Shown here in pieces: positions 23,573-35,283 of a DNA stretch of 64,000 bases. The position numbers were made by a program, and so were the translations under genes. This DNA comes from Salvator merianae (taxonomy: Eukaryota > Chordata > Lepidosauria > Squamata > Teiidae), in the NCBI GenBank assembly GCA_003586115.2, contig QVOM02000034.1:17839444-17903443 (forward strand), in the 5' to 3' direction. Numbering within the stretch: the first letter of the stretch is position 1; each line of letters begins with the position of its first letter. The notes beneath the pieces are model-generated. The model saw only the letters and a list, made by a program, of their open reading frames with translations. It did not search any database and was not told the origin of the DNA.

Positions 23573-23770
23573 TCATAGAATCATAGAGTTGGAAGGGACC
23601 GCCAGGGTCATCGAGTCCAACCCCCCACTCAATGCAGGATTCACTAAACCATCCCAGGCAGATATCCGTCCAGACTCTCCTTGAAGACCTCCAGTGAAGG
23701 AGAGCCCATCACCTCCTGTGGTAACCTGTTCCAATGACTGATTGCCCTTACTTCCCCCCCAGAGTATCCT
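23573..23770 (-). mobile_element. CR1 3' end, classic subfamily
   Basis: Plus strand begins TCATAGAATCATAGAGTTGG and continues GGAAGGGACC ... GTCCAACCCCC, the inverse of the canonical CR1 3' terminus with ATTCTATG repeats shared by birds and reptiles. It differs from the TTCTTATG-ended CR1 copies that dominate this window. Confidence 0.85.
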
Positions 23771-24091
23771 TGCCATCACGTTGCTCCATTAACCTTGTTT
23801 TTTAATCTTTGAATCTGCCTAATCACTGTGTTCAAAGACTGTTGCATTGTTGCTGGCTGTTGCAGCTTCTCAATAAATTGCTTCCTTTTTACTGTTGTTA
23901 ATAAACATTGTTTTTTGCAATCATTACTGCCTTGAAACTCCTTCCTTACCCCCCTCTCTCCTGGGTAACACACATTAGCCAATTGCAATCTGCCTCAGAG
24001 CAGTTTGTTATACCAACCTATTCGTCTTAAATATCCTGCTAGAATAACTGGAGATGAGTAACTCTCCCCACAACCCAGTTTATTCTTGTTT

Positions 24092-24292
24092 CATAAGAAC
24101 ATTAGAGAAGCCTTGCTGAATCAAGCCACAGTCCATCTAGTCCAGCATCCTGTTTCACACAGTGGTCAACCAATTACAACTGTAAACAGATGTGGGCCAA
24201 GCTTTCCGTGACAGATCAGGAGAAGGATCTTGGGGTTCTGGTTGACAGCTCAATGAAGGTGTCAATCCAATGTGCAGCAGCAGTCATGTCCC
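24092..24292. mobile_element. CR1 copy with inverted 5' part
   Basis: 24092-24180 is the CR1 3' UTR on the minus strand (CATAAGAACATTAGAGAAGC and AGTCCAGCATCCTGTTTCAC). 24205-24292 is a piece of ORF2 on the plus strand, readable as VTDQEKDLGVLVDSSMKVSI, which matches the minus-strand frame at 16287. The orientation flip within one short insertion fits twin priming during reverse transcription. Confidence 0.7.
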
Positions 24293-24622
24293 CTCTCACT
24301 TATCTGCCTTCTAGAATAACCCCCCCTAACCTTGCAATCTTTCCTCAAGTTCTGTAACTCTGAAAACCTGTCAATCCTCCATGCTACAATGAAACCCACC
24401 ATTCAGTGAACACCAAGGAGACTTTACTGAAGTCTGCCATATATTGTTTTGGAAAAAAAAATACTGGTTTTTTACCCAAATTTATGTACCACCCACCTCT
24501 CAACAGCACTTTGGTTGAATTATAAAAACTATGCATGCCTGAAGCTTGTGATGTTTCTAAGAAGAAGAAAAAAGACTTAGAGGGGCAAGAAACTGCTAGG
24601 CTGCTGCTATTTTTAGATAAAA

Positions 24623-25193
24623 GCCATTTCCGCACTTGATCAGTGGTACCAGACCAAGCAGCTACCTAGTATGCTTCATCCACATGGGAGTAGCATCATT
24701 CCAGCCCAGAACCATTCCAAGAGGTCCCTATTCTGGATTAGCAGTAGACTTGTTTGAAGAGATCTGCAACCATGCTAATACCATCTCTTTCAGTCCAGGC
24801 ATTGGCACTTCCACACCTGATCCAGAACAAGGAATATGTCACAGCCCCCTCTTCAAAGCTTATGCAGGCTTCAAATACCATTTCCAAACCCTTGACAAGG
24901 AGGTAGGCACACTACTTCAAAGACTGTTCTGTTCAGCCACACCCTTGTGCACCAGACATGACGTATCAGTGGTGGGGCCTGGACCAATCGCTGGCAGGGG
25001 TGGGTGGTGCCTTGGACAGGGAGTCAGTTGTGTGGACTGAAACAGCTATGGTGCCTCCACATTGCTGCTGGTATTGGTCTAGAACAGATGGCATCCCCAA
25101 CCTTGCAAAGCAGGCTGGACCTGCTATACTTGGTCTGGAACAGGCTGGAATGGAATAGTTAAATGCTCCAAGCAAGGTGAGTGCAGAAACAGT
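24623..25193. mobile_element. Non-autonomous DNA transposon with GCCATTTCCGCACTT ends
   Basis: Left end GCCATTTCCGCACTTGATC; right end GTGAGTGCAGAAACAGTC is its imperfect inverse. The interior carries repeated GGTCTGGAACAGGCTGGAA-like blocks shared with the family C copies. No open frame of transposase type. AAA lies on both sides, uninformative as a duplication. Confidence 0.6.
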
Positions 25194-25461
25194 CAAAGGC
25201 TTAGGCAAGATTTATAGCACAATTACCATGAAATAGCATTATCAGATTCTTGTGTCTGCTTAACAAAGGCTTATTTTAGAATAATTCTTCCTAAACTTAA
25301 TTTGTAAGAGCAATACTCATTAACCAGATAGCTTGACTGCATTTCATGGTGATTTTTCCCTTTGCAAGAGTTATGTGTGTAATAATCACATTATGTATGC
25401 CTCACATTCTAGTATTCTAAGAAAAACATGCTCTGTTCAATTTTCCCTTTGTCTCCTTATC

Positions 25462-25462
25462 C

Positions 25463-25503
<41 letters not shown>

Positions 25504-25508
25504 TATAT
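25462..25508. repeat. (AT)n microsatellite
   Basis: Long TA/AT run with one interruption (ACATATAT). It explains the repetitive IY residues at the end of the frame at 25333-25515. Confidence 0.92.
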
Positions 25509-25510
25509 AA

Positions 25511-26639
25511 TCTGAATTTATGTCCTAACACCACCTACAGTGATTTCCACTCAAAGTGAGATGTAAGTCAATACAAATTTCTCAAATCAGCAGCGTATAA
25601 GTCAGTTATTTTCACATCTAGCTTCTGAAAACAGCCAGTCCATACTTTTTCTCTTCTATTTCCTTCCTAGTTGCATTACTATTTCTTAGTCTTTTTTTTC
25701 TTTTTTTGCTACCATTGACAGTCAGCAGAACTTAAAATTCCAATGTACCCCTAGAATTGTCATATGAAGATCTGCATACTTTTTTGAATGGCCTTGAAAT
25801 CTGAAACATCATCGAAATACAATATAATATAGGAGCAAAAGAGAAGGTTATGCCCTGCTTAGGGTTTTGTAAGATCTCTAATCATTGTAGGGAAAATAAT
25901 ATTGGCCTAATCCATAGGAGCCCTTCTTATATGACAGATGAGACAGAACAAATAGAAAAGGCAACAGATATGGTTACTAAATAATCAGGAAGATAAAAAC
26001 ACTCCTGCCTCAAAGATTTGGATACACTATGTTCCAGAAAAGAGATGGGAATTCAACTTCAAAAGGAAAATAATAATTTAAAAATTGGAATTTATTGCAG
26101 TCTATAACCACCCATGAAGTAAGAAGAGGAAAATAAAACAAGTTAAGTTACATAAATATGCGTTTGAATGGGTTATAATATACAGGATATCCTTCCAAAT
26201 AATTTCAGCTATATACCATCTGTCAACTGCTTACGCAGAACAATTGCCTGGTGGCAAAATTTAGCTACAGGAAATTTAGTTGCTTGTTTTTTGTCAGCCA
26301 TAAGGAAGGGCACATCTAATTCTTTTTAATGACCAGGCAGGGCAATATCAAAGATCTAAATACCAGTTATGTACTCTACATTGAATTTAGTTTCATTTAA
26401 ATGTATTGTTTTTGCTCATTGCAGAACTGAATTTTCACCTTCAGCTCTTGATCCCCTTTGTTCTTCACAGGAATTTAAGGTACTGGCAACTTTAGCTGCC
26501 TATTTGCAAGAAATGTAGCCCCAGGACATTTAGGAGAATGTGAAAAAAAAATTAATAATGTCAGAAAAAGGCACATACGTCAATAGTGTAAGGCAACTAT
26601 ATTAATTACAAACATTTTGCTAATATAAATAGTACAGTT
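25511..26639. other. AT-rich single-copy-looking stretch
   Basis: No recognised repeat or frame. Possibly old unique intergenic DNA. Confidence 0.45.
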
Positions 26640-26693
26640 TTTGGAAATGGGTTGCCAAGGGGTACGCAAGTAAAAAAAGGTTGGGAATCACTG
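26640..26693 (-). mobile_element. hAT-type element end
   Basis: The inverse reads CAGTGATTCCCAACCTTTTT, close to the CAGTGGTTCTCAACC terminus typical of hAT-Charlie type non-autonomous elements (family knowledge). The other end was not found. Confidence 0.6.
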
Positions 26694-26747
26694 AACTAAA
26701 ACAATCTAAGGCCCTTTCAACACAGGACTTCATCCCATGCTAACAAA

Positions 26748-27080
26748 GGCCCTTTCCATACTTATCTGCTTCAGAATCAGATCAGTGGGTCTGGATTAGC
26801 CCGGCCCACTGATCCAGATCACGGGGAGGTGTGGGCAAGATCAGCACTGTCGGCACTGATGGCACAGATCCAGATTAGGCCATGCTGTGGCTGCACTCCC
26901 ATGCCTCAGAAGCCTAGGAATCTGGATCACTACCAGTGATCCGGATTAAGGGCCTCCTTAAGCCGGATCACATTCTGTCTCCTGCAGCAGGGGGCATGTG
27001 CAGATCCACGAGGCCTAGACATGTACGACATGGACCCCTTAATCCAGATTAAAGGTCTGTGGAGAAATGCCCAAAGGGTC
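26748..27080. mobile_element. Family C non-autonomous DNA transposon
   Basis: Left end GGCCCTTTCCATACTT; inverted right end GACCCTTTGGGCATTTCTCC. The interior has the signature ATCAGTGGGTCTGGATTAGC and several GATCCAGATT/AATCCGGATC inverted pairs, so most of it is palindromic. A similar end, GGCCCTTTCAACACAGG, occurs again at 26710, suggesting nesting or a tandem end. Confidence 0.68.
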
Positions 27081-27094
27081 TAGGAGCCTTCCTT

Positions 27095-27550
27095 TTGCAT
27101 GATGGAGTGGGATCAGAGAGGCCACACCCCCTCCTAGCACTCTCCATCCGCAAAGGTTGGCACATAAACTAGGCTAGGGCACCCAAAATGGCACCCTAGC
27201 CTGGTTTACCAGTAGTCCTCTACATCAAGTTCTACCAGCATGCTAGGGCCCTGGCCTGGAACAGTGGGCCATGTCCGGAAGACTCATGAGTCCTTATTTT
27301 GGTATGCAGAGACCCTATTTTGGAGGCACAACAGGGTGTACTGCTGAAACAGCCCTCCTCCTGGAATTACAAAGGCCAAAAACTTTTGTTCCTGGCCTCC
27401 AAAGACTCCAGCACTGGCTTCAAAAGTAGCACAGCCTTCAGAGCCAGTAATGGGGGCTACTGAGGAACTGCCCTTTCCCACGCCCGTTGCAACCCATCCC
27501 AGCCTGGGATGGGTTGCATATCCCAGGATACTAAATGGAAGTGAGAACTG
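27095..27550. repeat. Palindrome-rich segment, probably another family C relative
   Basis: Contains two hairpins: 27166-27207 (AAACTAGGCTAGGGC and inverse) and 27489-27517 (GCAACCCATCCCA, loop GCC, perfect inverse). Also has AAAACTTTTGTTCCTGGCCTC, a block shared with 15280 and 46020. Outer ends not resolved. Confidence 0.55.
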
Positions 27551-28633
27551 GGAGTAACTCTAAACCTATCCTTCCGCAAGATGTTAAAGCATCAAAGGCT
27601 GTTAAAGTGCAATCTTATGCACGCTTACTCAGAAATAGGCCTTGAATGCTATTCAGTTGTGCTTTCATCTGAAAGTGAAATACAGTACATGGGGCTGCAG
27701 CCTTAAAGAGCCATTTTTAGAGCTCTTTTTATTTCTAGGTTGCATTCCATGGATTTATTCCACCAAGAGGTTTTTTATGGTGCTGAATTTAAAACACTCC
27801 TGAGCGCACTTTCAAACAGAGAGGGAAGATAAGCATACTTTAAACTTAATAAACAACTTTTATGGGGTATCAGAAATATCATCTGCATGGACTTGCCCAT
27901 GTAGTTTGGTACCCTGTTGCTATACATTTATGGCATACAGAAATAAACAACCCTTCTGAGTTTCTTACATACTTGGGTATTTCCTTAATGTGCACTAACT
28001 AACTATTCAAATACATTAGAATATATCTTGTAGGCAGGGTTCCTTGCAGATAGGGTGTTACAACTAGAAGACATTTAAAGCAGGAATTGGGTAAAGCAAT
28101 GTTTCTAAAGCTTCAATCAGTCATGTACCAGCTTCACAACTTCTGCCATATCCATGTTCCAACAGTACAGTTATTTACTAGTTAATGTTTAAACTGACCT
28201 ACCTGGTCCTTTGGAGTCCTCAGAGGTTGGACCCAAAGCTCATGTGACCGTTATGAAAACATGAACTAATGCAGGGCTAGGAAGGGACTTCTTCCTATGC
28301 AGACACCACCCTGGTCAGTTGCTAATCCAGTGCCTTGTGCAAGTACCAGCAAGGTGAACTATTGCAGACTTCTACACATTGCCTGAGGGAATGGAGAGAA
28401 CAATGGAGTGTCTCTGGTTTACCATCCATTGTATCTTCTGTCCTTGTGCTTTTTGCTCCATAGCTGTGCCTTCTGTGCTCCCACTCCCACTTATAACCCC
28501 ACCCAGCAGCAGAGACTGTTGAGCAAGAGTTGTGTCCTTTGGCCAGTACTTAGAGAATCAAGGACAAGGATTCATATTTTTCTGGATGTTCAGCATTACA
28601 AATGGATTTCAAAGAGAAACATAAATAAAAGCT
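27551..28633. other. Intergenic stretch
   Basis: 28200-28330 has family C-like traces (GGAAGGGACTTCTTCCTATG). Otherwise nothing recognised. Confidence 0.4.
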
Positions 28634-28852
28634 CTGGCTGCGTTCAGACATAATAAAAGGAGGCACCTCATAGAGACAGTGTGTGGCACTCGTGTTCCCA
28701 AGTCTTCTCTAATCTACTTTTTTTAACATAGACTGTTCATGGGGTGGGGGAGGGACAGATTGGTGTGTGAACAATCCGACCTCGAAGCTGTCTTTGAGCC
28801 ACCTCAGAGATGCTTTCTTTTGTTGTGTCTGATCACAGCCTCAGAGTTTAGA
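28634..28852. mobile_element. Small inverted-repeat element, about 217 bp
   Basis: Left end GGCTGCGTTCAGACATAATA; the right end inverted reads GGCTGTGATCAGACACAACA. Ends match over about 20 bases with four or five differences. No coding frame. Class uncertain. Confidence 0.6.
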
Positions 28853-29739
28853 GAAGAAGCAGATGTAGTAGGACAGCTAAAACCTTAATTCTTTCAGAAT
28901 CAAAGCTTACACCCTTGATTTCCATGTCCTTTGACCCTGATCCACAAGTTATGATTGCCTCTCTTTTTGCTTTAACTAACATTAATAATAGGCATATTGC
29001 TGCATCTGGCCAGGTCTAACATGCTTCCCAGTAACCATAACTTCTTCTTGCCTGGATGGAGCTTTAGTGACATCATCTAGCTTACAAAGGACTCTTTTCT
29101 TCCCTTTCCCCTCTCCTCACGTGTCATGTCATGTGCCTGAGGGTAGGATCCTGTCTTACATTGTCAAATTTTGTAAGCTGTTCTAAGAGCCTCTTAGAAG
29201 CCTAGGGGCTAGATAAAAGTACAGTAAATACCTTTCGATGTAAAACTACAAACCTCAGCATGTCTGCTCAGATTTTACTGTCGATTAACTTCAGGAGTTA
29301 ACTGTAGTTCTAATTTCGATGCAGAGGTGTAGATACCCTTGTCCACTTGGTGTGGATCTGTAGTTACAGACACTAGATTTATACATGCCCGATGGCAGAT
29401 TTCTCAACATACTTACAGAATGTGCCTTTACCAGCATCTTGGTGTAGATAGGGCATAATATATGCTGGAAAAACAAAGCACCAAGGGTACAATGCCTACC
29501 ATGTGGTGGTAGTGGTAAAGAAGACTTACTTCTCCACCTCCATTGCATCCCCAAGTAGCCATCCAGAAGAACCATTCCGGTTGGTTAATGAGCAATTGTC
29601 ATCAAGCCATAAGGATATGTCCATACCACTTTTGGAAGTTTGCTGTGATAAATTTGCAAGGTAGTTTCAGGAAAAAGTTGCTCAGGTTCACATGGAATTG
29701 AACTCCACAGAGGGAAGTGGTCCATTGGAGGTATCCAAG
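28853..29739. other. Intergenic stretch, nothing firm
   Basis: 29290-29600 may be the outer part of the family E element that follows, but I cannot place its end. Confidence 0.35.
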
Positions 29740-29905
29740 GTGCAAAAACACAACAGCAAAGTGACTTGCCATTTTCTTTCGGCATTACCTAACTCAGAGA
29801 TAGATTTTCTGAGTTGGGTAATACTGAAAGAAACTGCTTGCACCTTGCTGACTGGTTCTCTCACTCTGAAAGTGGACTGAAGCTGAATTAAGACTTTGGC
29901 GAGAA
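29740..29905. mobile_element. Family E hairpin element, copy 1
   Basis: Centred on a hairpin with 26-base arms (29773-29798 and 29808-29833, three mismatches). The same organisation and flanks (GCAAAGTG on the left, CTCACTCTGAAAGT on the right) occur at 39003-39180. Confidence 0.62.
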
Positions 29906-30821
29906 TGCAGCCTTTAGTGTCTTGCTGGCATCTTGTTAGAAGATCTGGTATCTGGTACAACGTATGTCAGCACAGTGACAGATTGCACTTCTGGGAATTT
30001 GCTCTGCCTGCAAGAACATCATGAAGTGGGGCTTCAGGATCCTAGATGGGCGATCTGATGCTGTACTGATGCAGGTCTGGTGGCACTTTCCCCCCTATTA
30101 TGGGGTAATGCCATCCCTTCATAAAGAGGTGGCATCTCCCCTGCACAGTCTGGTAAGTCTCAGAGACTAGATAGCCTACAAGATGTGGGATAGTGGTATG
30201 TTTTCTGAACTGGAATGGGTCATTCTTTGAAATGCCTTCTAATTCTTTATGATTCTAAGCCACCCTGGATTTCCCACTGTGTAACAAGGAGGAGAGTCAA
30301 GCAATGTTATTCTTCAACTACAGCCTCCTAAGTTCTTCATCTATAGCTTTACGACTTTCAGAAAGATGGTAATTTACTTCTCCCTACAGCCTTCAAACTA
30401 ATCTAACTGATATATTTCAATTAAGAAAGTACAGAGCAGCATAATTTGAAAGGCGTAATGAAACGCTCATTTACCCTGTCTCAGTTAACAGGCAGTGCTG
30501 AGAGACAAAGAAACAGCAAGAAACTTTCCCATGGGTAATGTGGGGAAAGAACAGGTTCATATGTTGCAGTTATAAAAGAGAAAAGTACAAAGAAAGCAGT
30601 GCAAATGATCAGGGTGGTCAGGATTTTTTTTAAAAAGGTGAAACAATTTAGATAAGTGTAAGGGAAGACAAGCCTTAGCTTATACTGAGCAGTAACTGGA
30701 TTGGCCTCTAAACAAAATAGAGAACTACAGGCTGGAGTGGAAGCTATTATTTCTATATACAAAGAAAATAAATATTGCCTTATTGTTATAAGGTACTATG
30801 GAGGCTGGATCATTTTTTAAT
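29906..30821. other. Intergenic stretch, nothing recognised
   Basis: No repeat family or gene-like frame I can support. Confidence 0.45.
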
Positions 30822-30877
30822 TTTTATTATTGTTGTTGTTGTTATTATTATTATTATTACTATTATTATTATTATTT
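30822..30877. repeat. (TTG)n/(TTA)n microsatellite
   Basis: Compound trinucleotide repeat. It is followed by AT-rich DNA to 31105 resembling an L1 3' UTR on the minus strand. Confidence 0.85.
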
Positions 30878-31147
30878 CATTCATGATGATTAAATACACC
30901 CAACCAAATGTAAAAATAAAAGGGAAAAATAATCACATTCACGCTTAAATTTATTTGCAATACAAAAACAAAAACTGAGCTATCAATTCTTATATTCCTT
31001 ACACAAATATATACCTTAATGTAACAACCTTATCTTGTCATTTTTATGCTTTCTTCATTCCCTTTCCCACCTCTAACTCCCTCTTAGGCAACGGTTATGT
31101 ATCCTTATATCTAAAAGCCTTTTCCCATCATTTGGAAGGCCACATTA

Positions 31148-31335
31148 ATGACACTCGCTAACTCCTTATTCCCTTTGAAGTCAGGATCATTGCCAAGTGA
31201 CTGCATGGACACATGCAGCTTTCTTGACAAATGCAGAGGAATTTTGCTATTATTTTCTTCCAGGGAGACTAGGGACCAAACCTGCAACCCTCTGCATTCC
31301 AAGCAGCAGCATATCTCTGAACTAAAAGTTGTCTA
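31148..31335 (-). mobile_element. tRNA-derived SINE, third copy, minus strand
   Basis: Same family as 4958 and 5556. It has AGTGACTGCATGGACAC, a CTTGACAAATGCAGAGG block, CCAAACCTGCAACCCTCTGC (box B side) and a degraded head to 31335. Confidence 0.65.
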
Positions 31336-31667
31336 GTGACTACATTAGAGTGGGAGTCCTCGGCATCAGATGTCAAGTGTCTGCCTTAGAGCGGGAGTCC
31401 TCTGTTTGAAGAACCACCTGATCCAAGATCAGTTTGAAAGCCAAGAACGTTAGGAAGGGAGAATGGGCTCCTAACACTTAGAAAGCAAACTGAGTCTGCT
31501 GGCGAAACGTCAACTGAAAAGAAAGCAAGCTCAGAGAACCCCAACAATGCAACATAAAACCAGTAAATAAAGCAAGCACAAAGGTCACATACCAACAGTG
31601 TTACATCTTTCCCACTCTGCTAAGACATATGTCGTTTTAAGATATGGTATAGATTTCAGGGAGTGTC

Positions 31668-31745
31668 TGAAGCTTAGTGACAAGGCTTCTGCTTTGCATC
31701 TAGATAGTCCCAGATCCAATCTCTAGCTTCTCTCCAGCAGAAGCG
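31668..31745 (+). mobile_element. SINE tRNA-like head fragment
   Basis: Resembles the 5' tRNA part of a Sauria-type SINE: GCTTAGTGACAAGGCTTCTG (box A side), TGCTTTGCAT, then CCCAGATCCAATCTC (box B side). The 3' body is absent. Not a functional tRNA gene: no cloverleaf 3' half. Confidence 0.5.
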
Positions 31746-32814
31746 TGCTCGGACATTGCCATGGCGATCAGGGTGCAGCAAACAACTGCACAGCTGCAGT
31801 CGCACACTCACACTCACCCTCCATGCCTCACCGGGAAGAAGATTATTGGAATGTACTTTTTCACGTTTTCCTTCTACAGTTTCCGCATTTCTTTTTAGAG
31901 CTTAGAAAATAACTACTTAAAAGCACAATGCAAAGGCTACACAATTTCCTGAGGTGTAAATGCTCCATCCACTATCCAGCTATTCAGTAGTTTACTTGTT
32001 ATTTCTTCCCTGCATAAATTAGACACTAGCCACTTCCTTCTTTATGAATGTCCTTCTAGTATACTAATACTTTAACCCTGCACCTACCTGATGCATCTGC
32101 TATATCATCTGACCCCTTATAGTGCAGAGGTGGGAGCAAGCAAAGGGGAAGGTCCTTTACTTTTTTGCATTTAAAATGGTCCTTCATCTTTCAAATCCGC
32201 AAGAAAGAGAGAATATACCACTGGGTACAACATGTTATTTGACCAAAATCCTATTTGGATTTCAAATGCCTTTTTTGAATTGCTATTCCACATGCAGCTT
32301 AAAGAAGAACCACAGATGATTGCCAGATATGCTTTGACATTCAGGACTGGCTGCAGCAGATTGTGAACCATGTACTTGCTAAAACTCAAAACATCATTAT
32401 GGATCACAGGACTTGTAATCCAAAAAAGGGAACCATTCCAAAGCTTCCCAGTTCTGGACAAGAGTTTGTAAATGAAGAGATAAGGGCTATACTTTGCATC
32501 CTAGGACCCAGTGAAAAGTATGGGTAATATTAGGAAGGACTTTTTAATGAGGTGCCATACAGATGCAGACACACAAACATAGATAGTCCTAGAGAGAGAG
32601 AATCATATACTATAGTTTCATGAAGAGTGATTTTTGTCATTCTGGCATTATTCTTCTCACTTTGCATGGTACATAGAATGGCTAAATGGTCTTCCTGAAC
32701 CTTTTTTTAGATGAAGAGATGAGGGAATTTCAGCATACGTAAGTCATTGTGTATGCAACACCTACCAAAATGCCTTCTTCTGGGCAGTTGTTAATTAGGT
32801 AGGAGTAGAGATGT
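31746..32814. other. Intergenic stretch, nothing recognised
   Basis: No recognised gene or repeat. Confidence 0.45.
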
Positions 32815-33135
32815 TCATGAACCCATATGTAGTGGTTCAATTCAGTTTGAATCGAATCAAATCAAATCAAATCAGATGAAACAAAATGAAATGAAACCAC
32901 TATTAGTTCACTTCGATTCAAACAATTTTTTAACTACTTTTGGTTTGCATTTGATTCAAACCACGAAAACTACCTTGGTTCACTGTGGTTCGCTTGGTTC
33001 ACTGTGGTTCGCTTGGTTCACTAGGACACCCTTGGTTCTGTTCGATCAAACTTTTTTCGAACCACAGGGTGCTTTGGTTTGCATACGAGCCATGTGAACA
33101 CCGCAGTTTGTTGTGAACTGTGAATGAACGAAACC
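32815..33135. repeat. GGTTC/GAACC-rich block with a short tandem repeat
   Basis: Built from many copies of TTCGATTC, GGTTCA and their inverses. It includes an (AATCA)n run at 32852-32874 and 2.5 tandem units of about 19 bases (GGTTCACTGTGGTTCGCTT) at 32978-33022. It begins GTTCATGAACC and ends in TGAATGAACGAAACC. Reads like a self-complementary repeat element. Confidence 0.65.
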
Positions 33136-33227
33136 AGTTTGTTACACTCTAGGTAGCAGTGCTACCTGCCTTTCCATTTACCTCCCTCAACCAGAGAATG
33201 AAGAAGCAAAGTTAGATGCTATGCAGG

Positions 33228-33435
33228 ATTCTGCATTAGTATAGCACCTGGAATGCTGAACTTAGAAGACCCTGGATTCAAATCCCCACCTAGCCATGGA
33301 AACACTCTGGTTAATCCCGAAACAGTCATTGCCTCCCAGACTAATCTGTCTCATAGTCTTTTTGTGAGGATCAGAATAAGGGAAGGAGAATGTACGCTAC
33401 CCTGATTATTGTGGAGTAGTAGCACGATGCAAATG
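33228..33435 (+). mobile_element. Old tRNA-derived SINE
   Basis: Box B-like GGATTCAAATCCCCA follows a degraded box A. The body then has CCATGGAAAC and GTCATTGCCTCCCAGACTAA, TTTTTGTGAGGATCAGAATA and a pre-tail GTACGCTACCCTGATTATTG. This order is typical of a widespread reptile SINE (family recognition only). Confidence 0.6.
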
Positions 33436-34837
33436 TCATAATTGAATACGTGAATTGGTGGATTGCAAGCCCTGCCCCTTCAAAATTACAAAGTCGTAAA
33501 TCAATAAAACCCATAATGCAATGCAACAGGAAGCCTTAATGCACAGCTTTGGGGGTCTGTTTGGGGTCTGCTGGCAATTGCTGTGAACTGCGCTAATCAC
33601 AACAGTTTGGCTCACAATGACACCAAAGATGTGTGACTTTTTTTAAAAAAAAATGTTAATTTTTTTCCAATGTCTTTAGGGATAACACCACCCTGTAGGA
33701 GTAGGATATGAAACAGGTGATTGAAGGTTGTGTTTAAAAAACAAAGAAACTGGAAAGCCTCCAACAGCACACGTTTTGAATTATTGAAGACCTGGCAACA
33801 CAAAATCACATTAGCAGCCAAAAGAGACTCAAAAACCTTGTCAACATCAGGAAACAGAACTGAAATATGGGATTATTCCAGCTCTGTGTACCTTTTACCA
33901 CATTTCCGCTTTTCTCCTTCTTTCTTGGCCATGGTTTGCATTTAACAATATAGTCCAAAACATAAATTGCCTCTAAGAAATCTCAAGTTCTTCAGTGTTT
34001 TGGTTTACATTTCCCTGTAGGCTCTGGAATAAGGCAATAATGCACCTGGGTTTAGCTACCAGAATTGTTTAATCACACATTTATTGGGTCATAACCAGTT
34101 CCCTTCTGAATAACATACAAATCCCAGTTCCACTCTTTTGCAAAGTGATTCTCTACAATTTTAGAAGTTTCTATTCCTGTAAACACTCTTGATGCTTTGC
34201 TGTTACTGGAGATAAAGCTTGTTAGTATTTTAAATAAATAATAGTTTGCTTTCATTGAGCATTATATATGGCATTGTTGTTGCTACACTCCTGTTCAACT
34301 TTTGCATTTATAATCATTGTGTATATTACTGCACGGGAAATACACAAATGGTTATGTGTTTAATTAGACAGGATGTATTAATTCATTCCATCTCTGAGGC
34401 TGGCAGCAACAAGTGACTAAAATATAATCAACTGTATCCCTCAACAATTACATCTTAGTTGCTGAAAACAAATGTTTTGAATTCTAGACTCTTCCTATAA
34501 AATCAATTCACATGAAAAGCCTAGTACGGTTTCTCAACTGTTACTAGAGTTTACAGCACATAGATTTCTGAGCGAGAAGAGGCCATAAGTTTAACAGAAT
34601 ATATGCAAAAACTCTTGGGGCGCGGTCCCACATCGTAAATTTAATCCACCATGGAAAAGAACAAGGATTGAGTATATGTTCTGGTCATTCCCACATTTGC
34701 ATTATAACACGGATTCAATTTGGACTAGCTCATTCTCACGCCTCATTTTTCCCATCCTTGGCATAGGGAAACTGTACCTTTCTGTCACCACCCCTCACCA
34801 AATTCCCCTCCCTGTGCAGTCAATGACTGGATGCAGT
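33436..34837. other. AT-rich, single-copy-looking stretch
   Basis: No repeat recognised between about 33,480 and 34,830. The part near 34,200-34,550 looks non-degenerate and could be conserved non-coding DNA, but I cannot test that. Confidence 0.4.
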
Positions 34838-34920
34838 CACAACGTTCAAATCTTGACTTCACAGGCGTAGGAAAATCAAGCTCCGCCCTCTGTATCTCAC
34901 TGCTGCCACATCAAAACATT

Positions 34921-35099
34921 ATCCTGTTCTAATGTGGAATTGACCAGGCAGTGCAGACACCCGACCTGAAATCAGCAGCTGTGCCCGATCCCCACCACAG
35001 CAGTGGCTAGGAAGTGTCTGGCCACTGCCATGGCAACTGGCAGACCTGCGCAATGGGCTGATTGTGCCAGAGCAATCAGGACTATGCTATTAGGCCACA
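34921..35099. mobile_element. Family A element, broken copy
   Basis: Left part of the same element as 37134-37600, cut off at the deletion junction after GGCCACA. Confidence 0.8.
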
Positions 35100-35123
35100 G
35101 CTACACCTGAGTTTTAATCCATC
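35098..35123 (-). other. Inverted templated filler at a deletion junction
   Basis: Twenty-six bases are the exact reverse complement of 39154-39179. Nineteen of them (35100-35118) match neither flank. Overlaps with the flanks of 2 bases (CA) on the left and 5 bases (CCATC) on the right look like microhomology. Confidence 0.88.
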
Positions 35124-35283
35124 CAAGCTAGTAGCCACTGATATCCGCATCTTCCATGAATTTGTCCAAGGCTTTCTGAAGCCATCCAAGCTGGTGGCCA
35201 ACACCACAATGTATGGTAGTCAATCCCATTGTTTGACTATGCATTTCCTTTTTTCTGCCCTGATCCAGAATTCAGCTTTATTA
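35119..35283 (-). mobile_element. CR1 3' UTR fragment
   Basis: Contains TCCATGAATTTGTCCAAGGC and AGCCATCCAAGCTGGTGGCC, characteristic of the CR1 3' UTR read from its opposite strand. The allelic copy is at 40084-40248. Confidence 0.65.

Noticed and set aside
31668..31745. tRNA gene
   Set aside because: Has only tRNA-like promoter boxes of a SINE head; no acceptor stem pairing and no intact 3' half.
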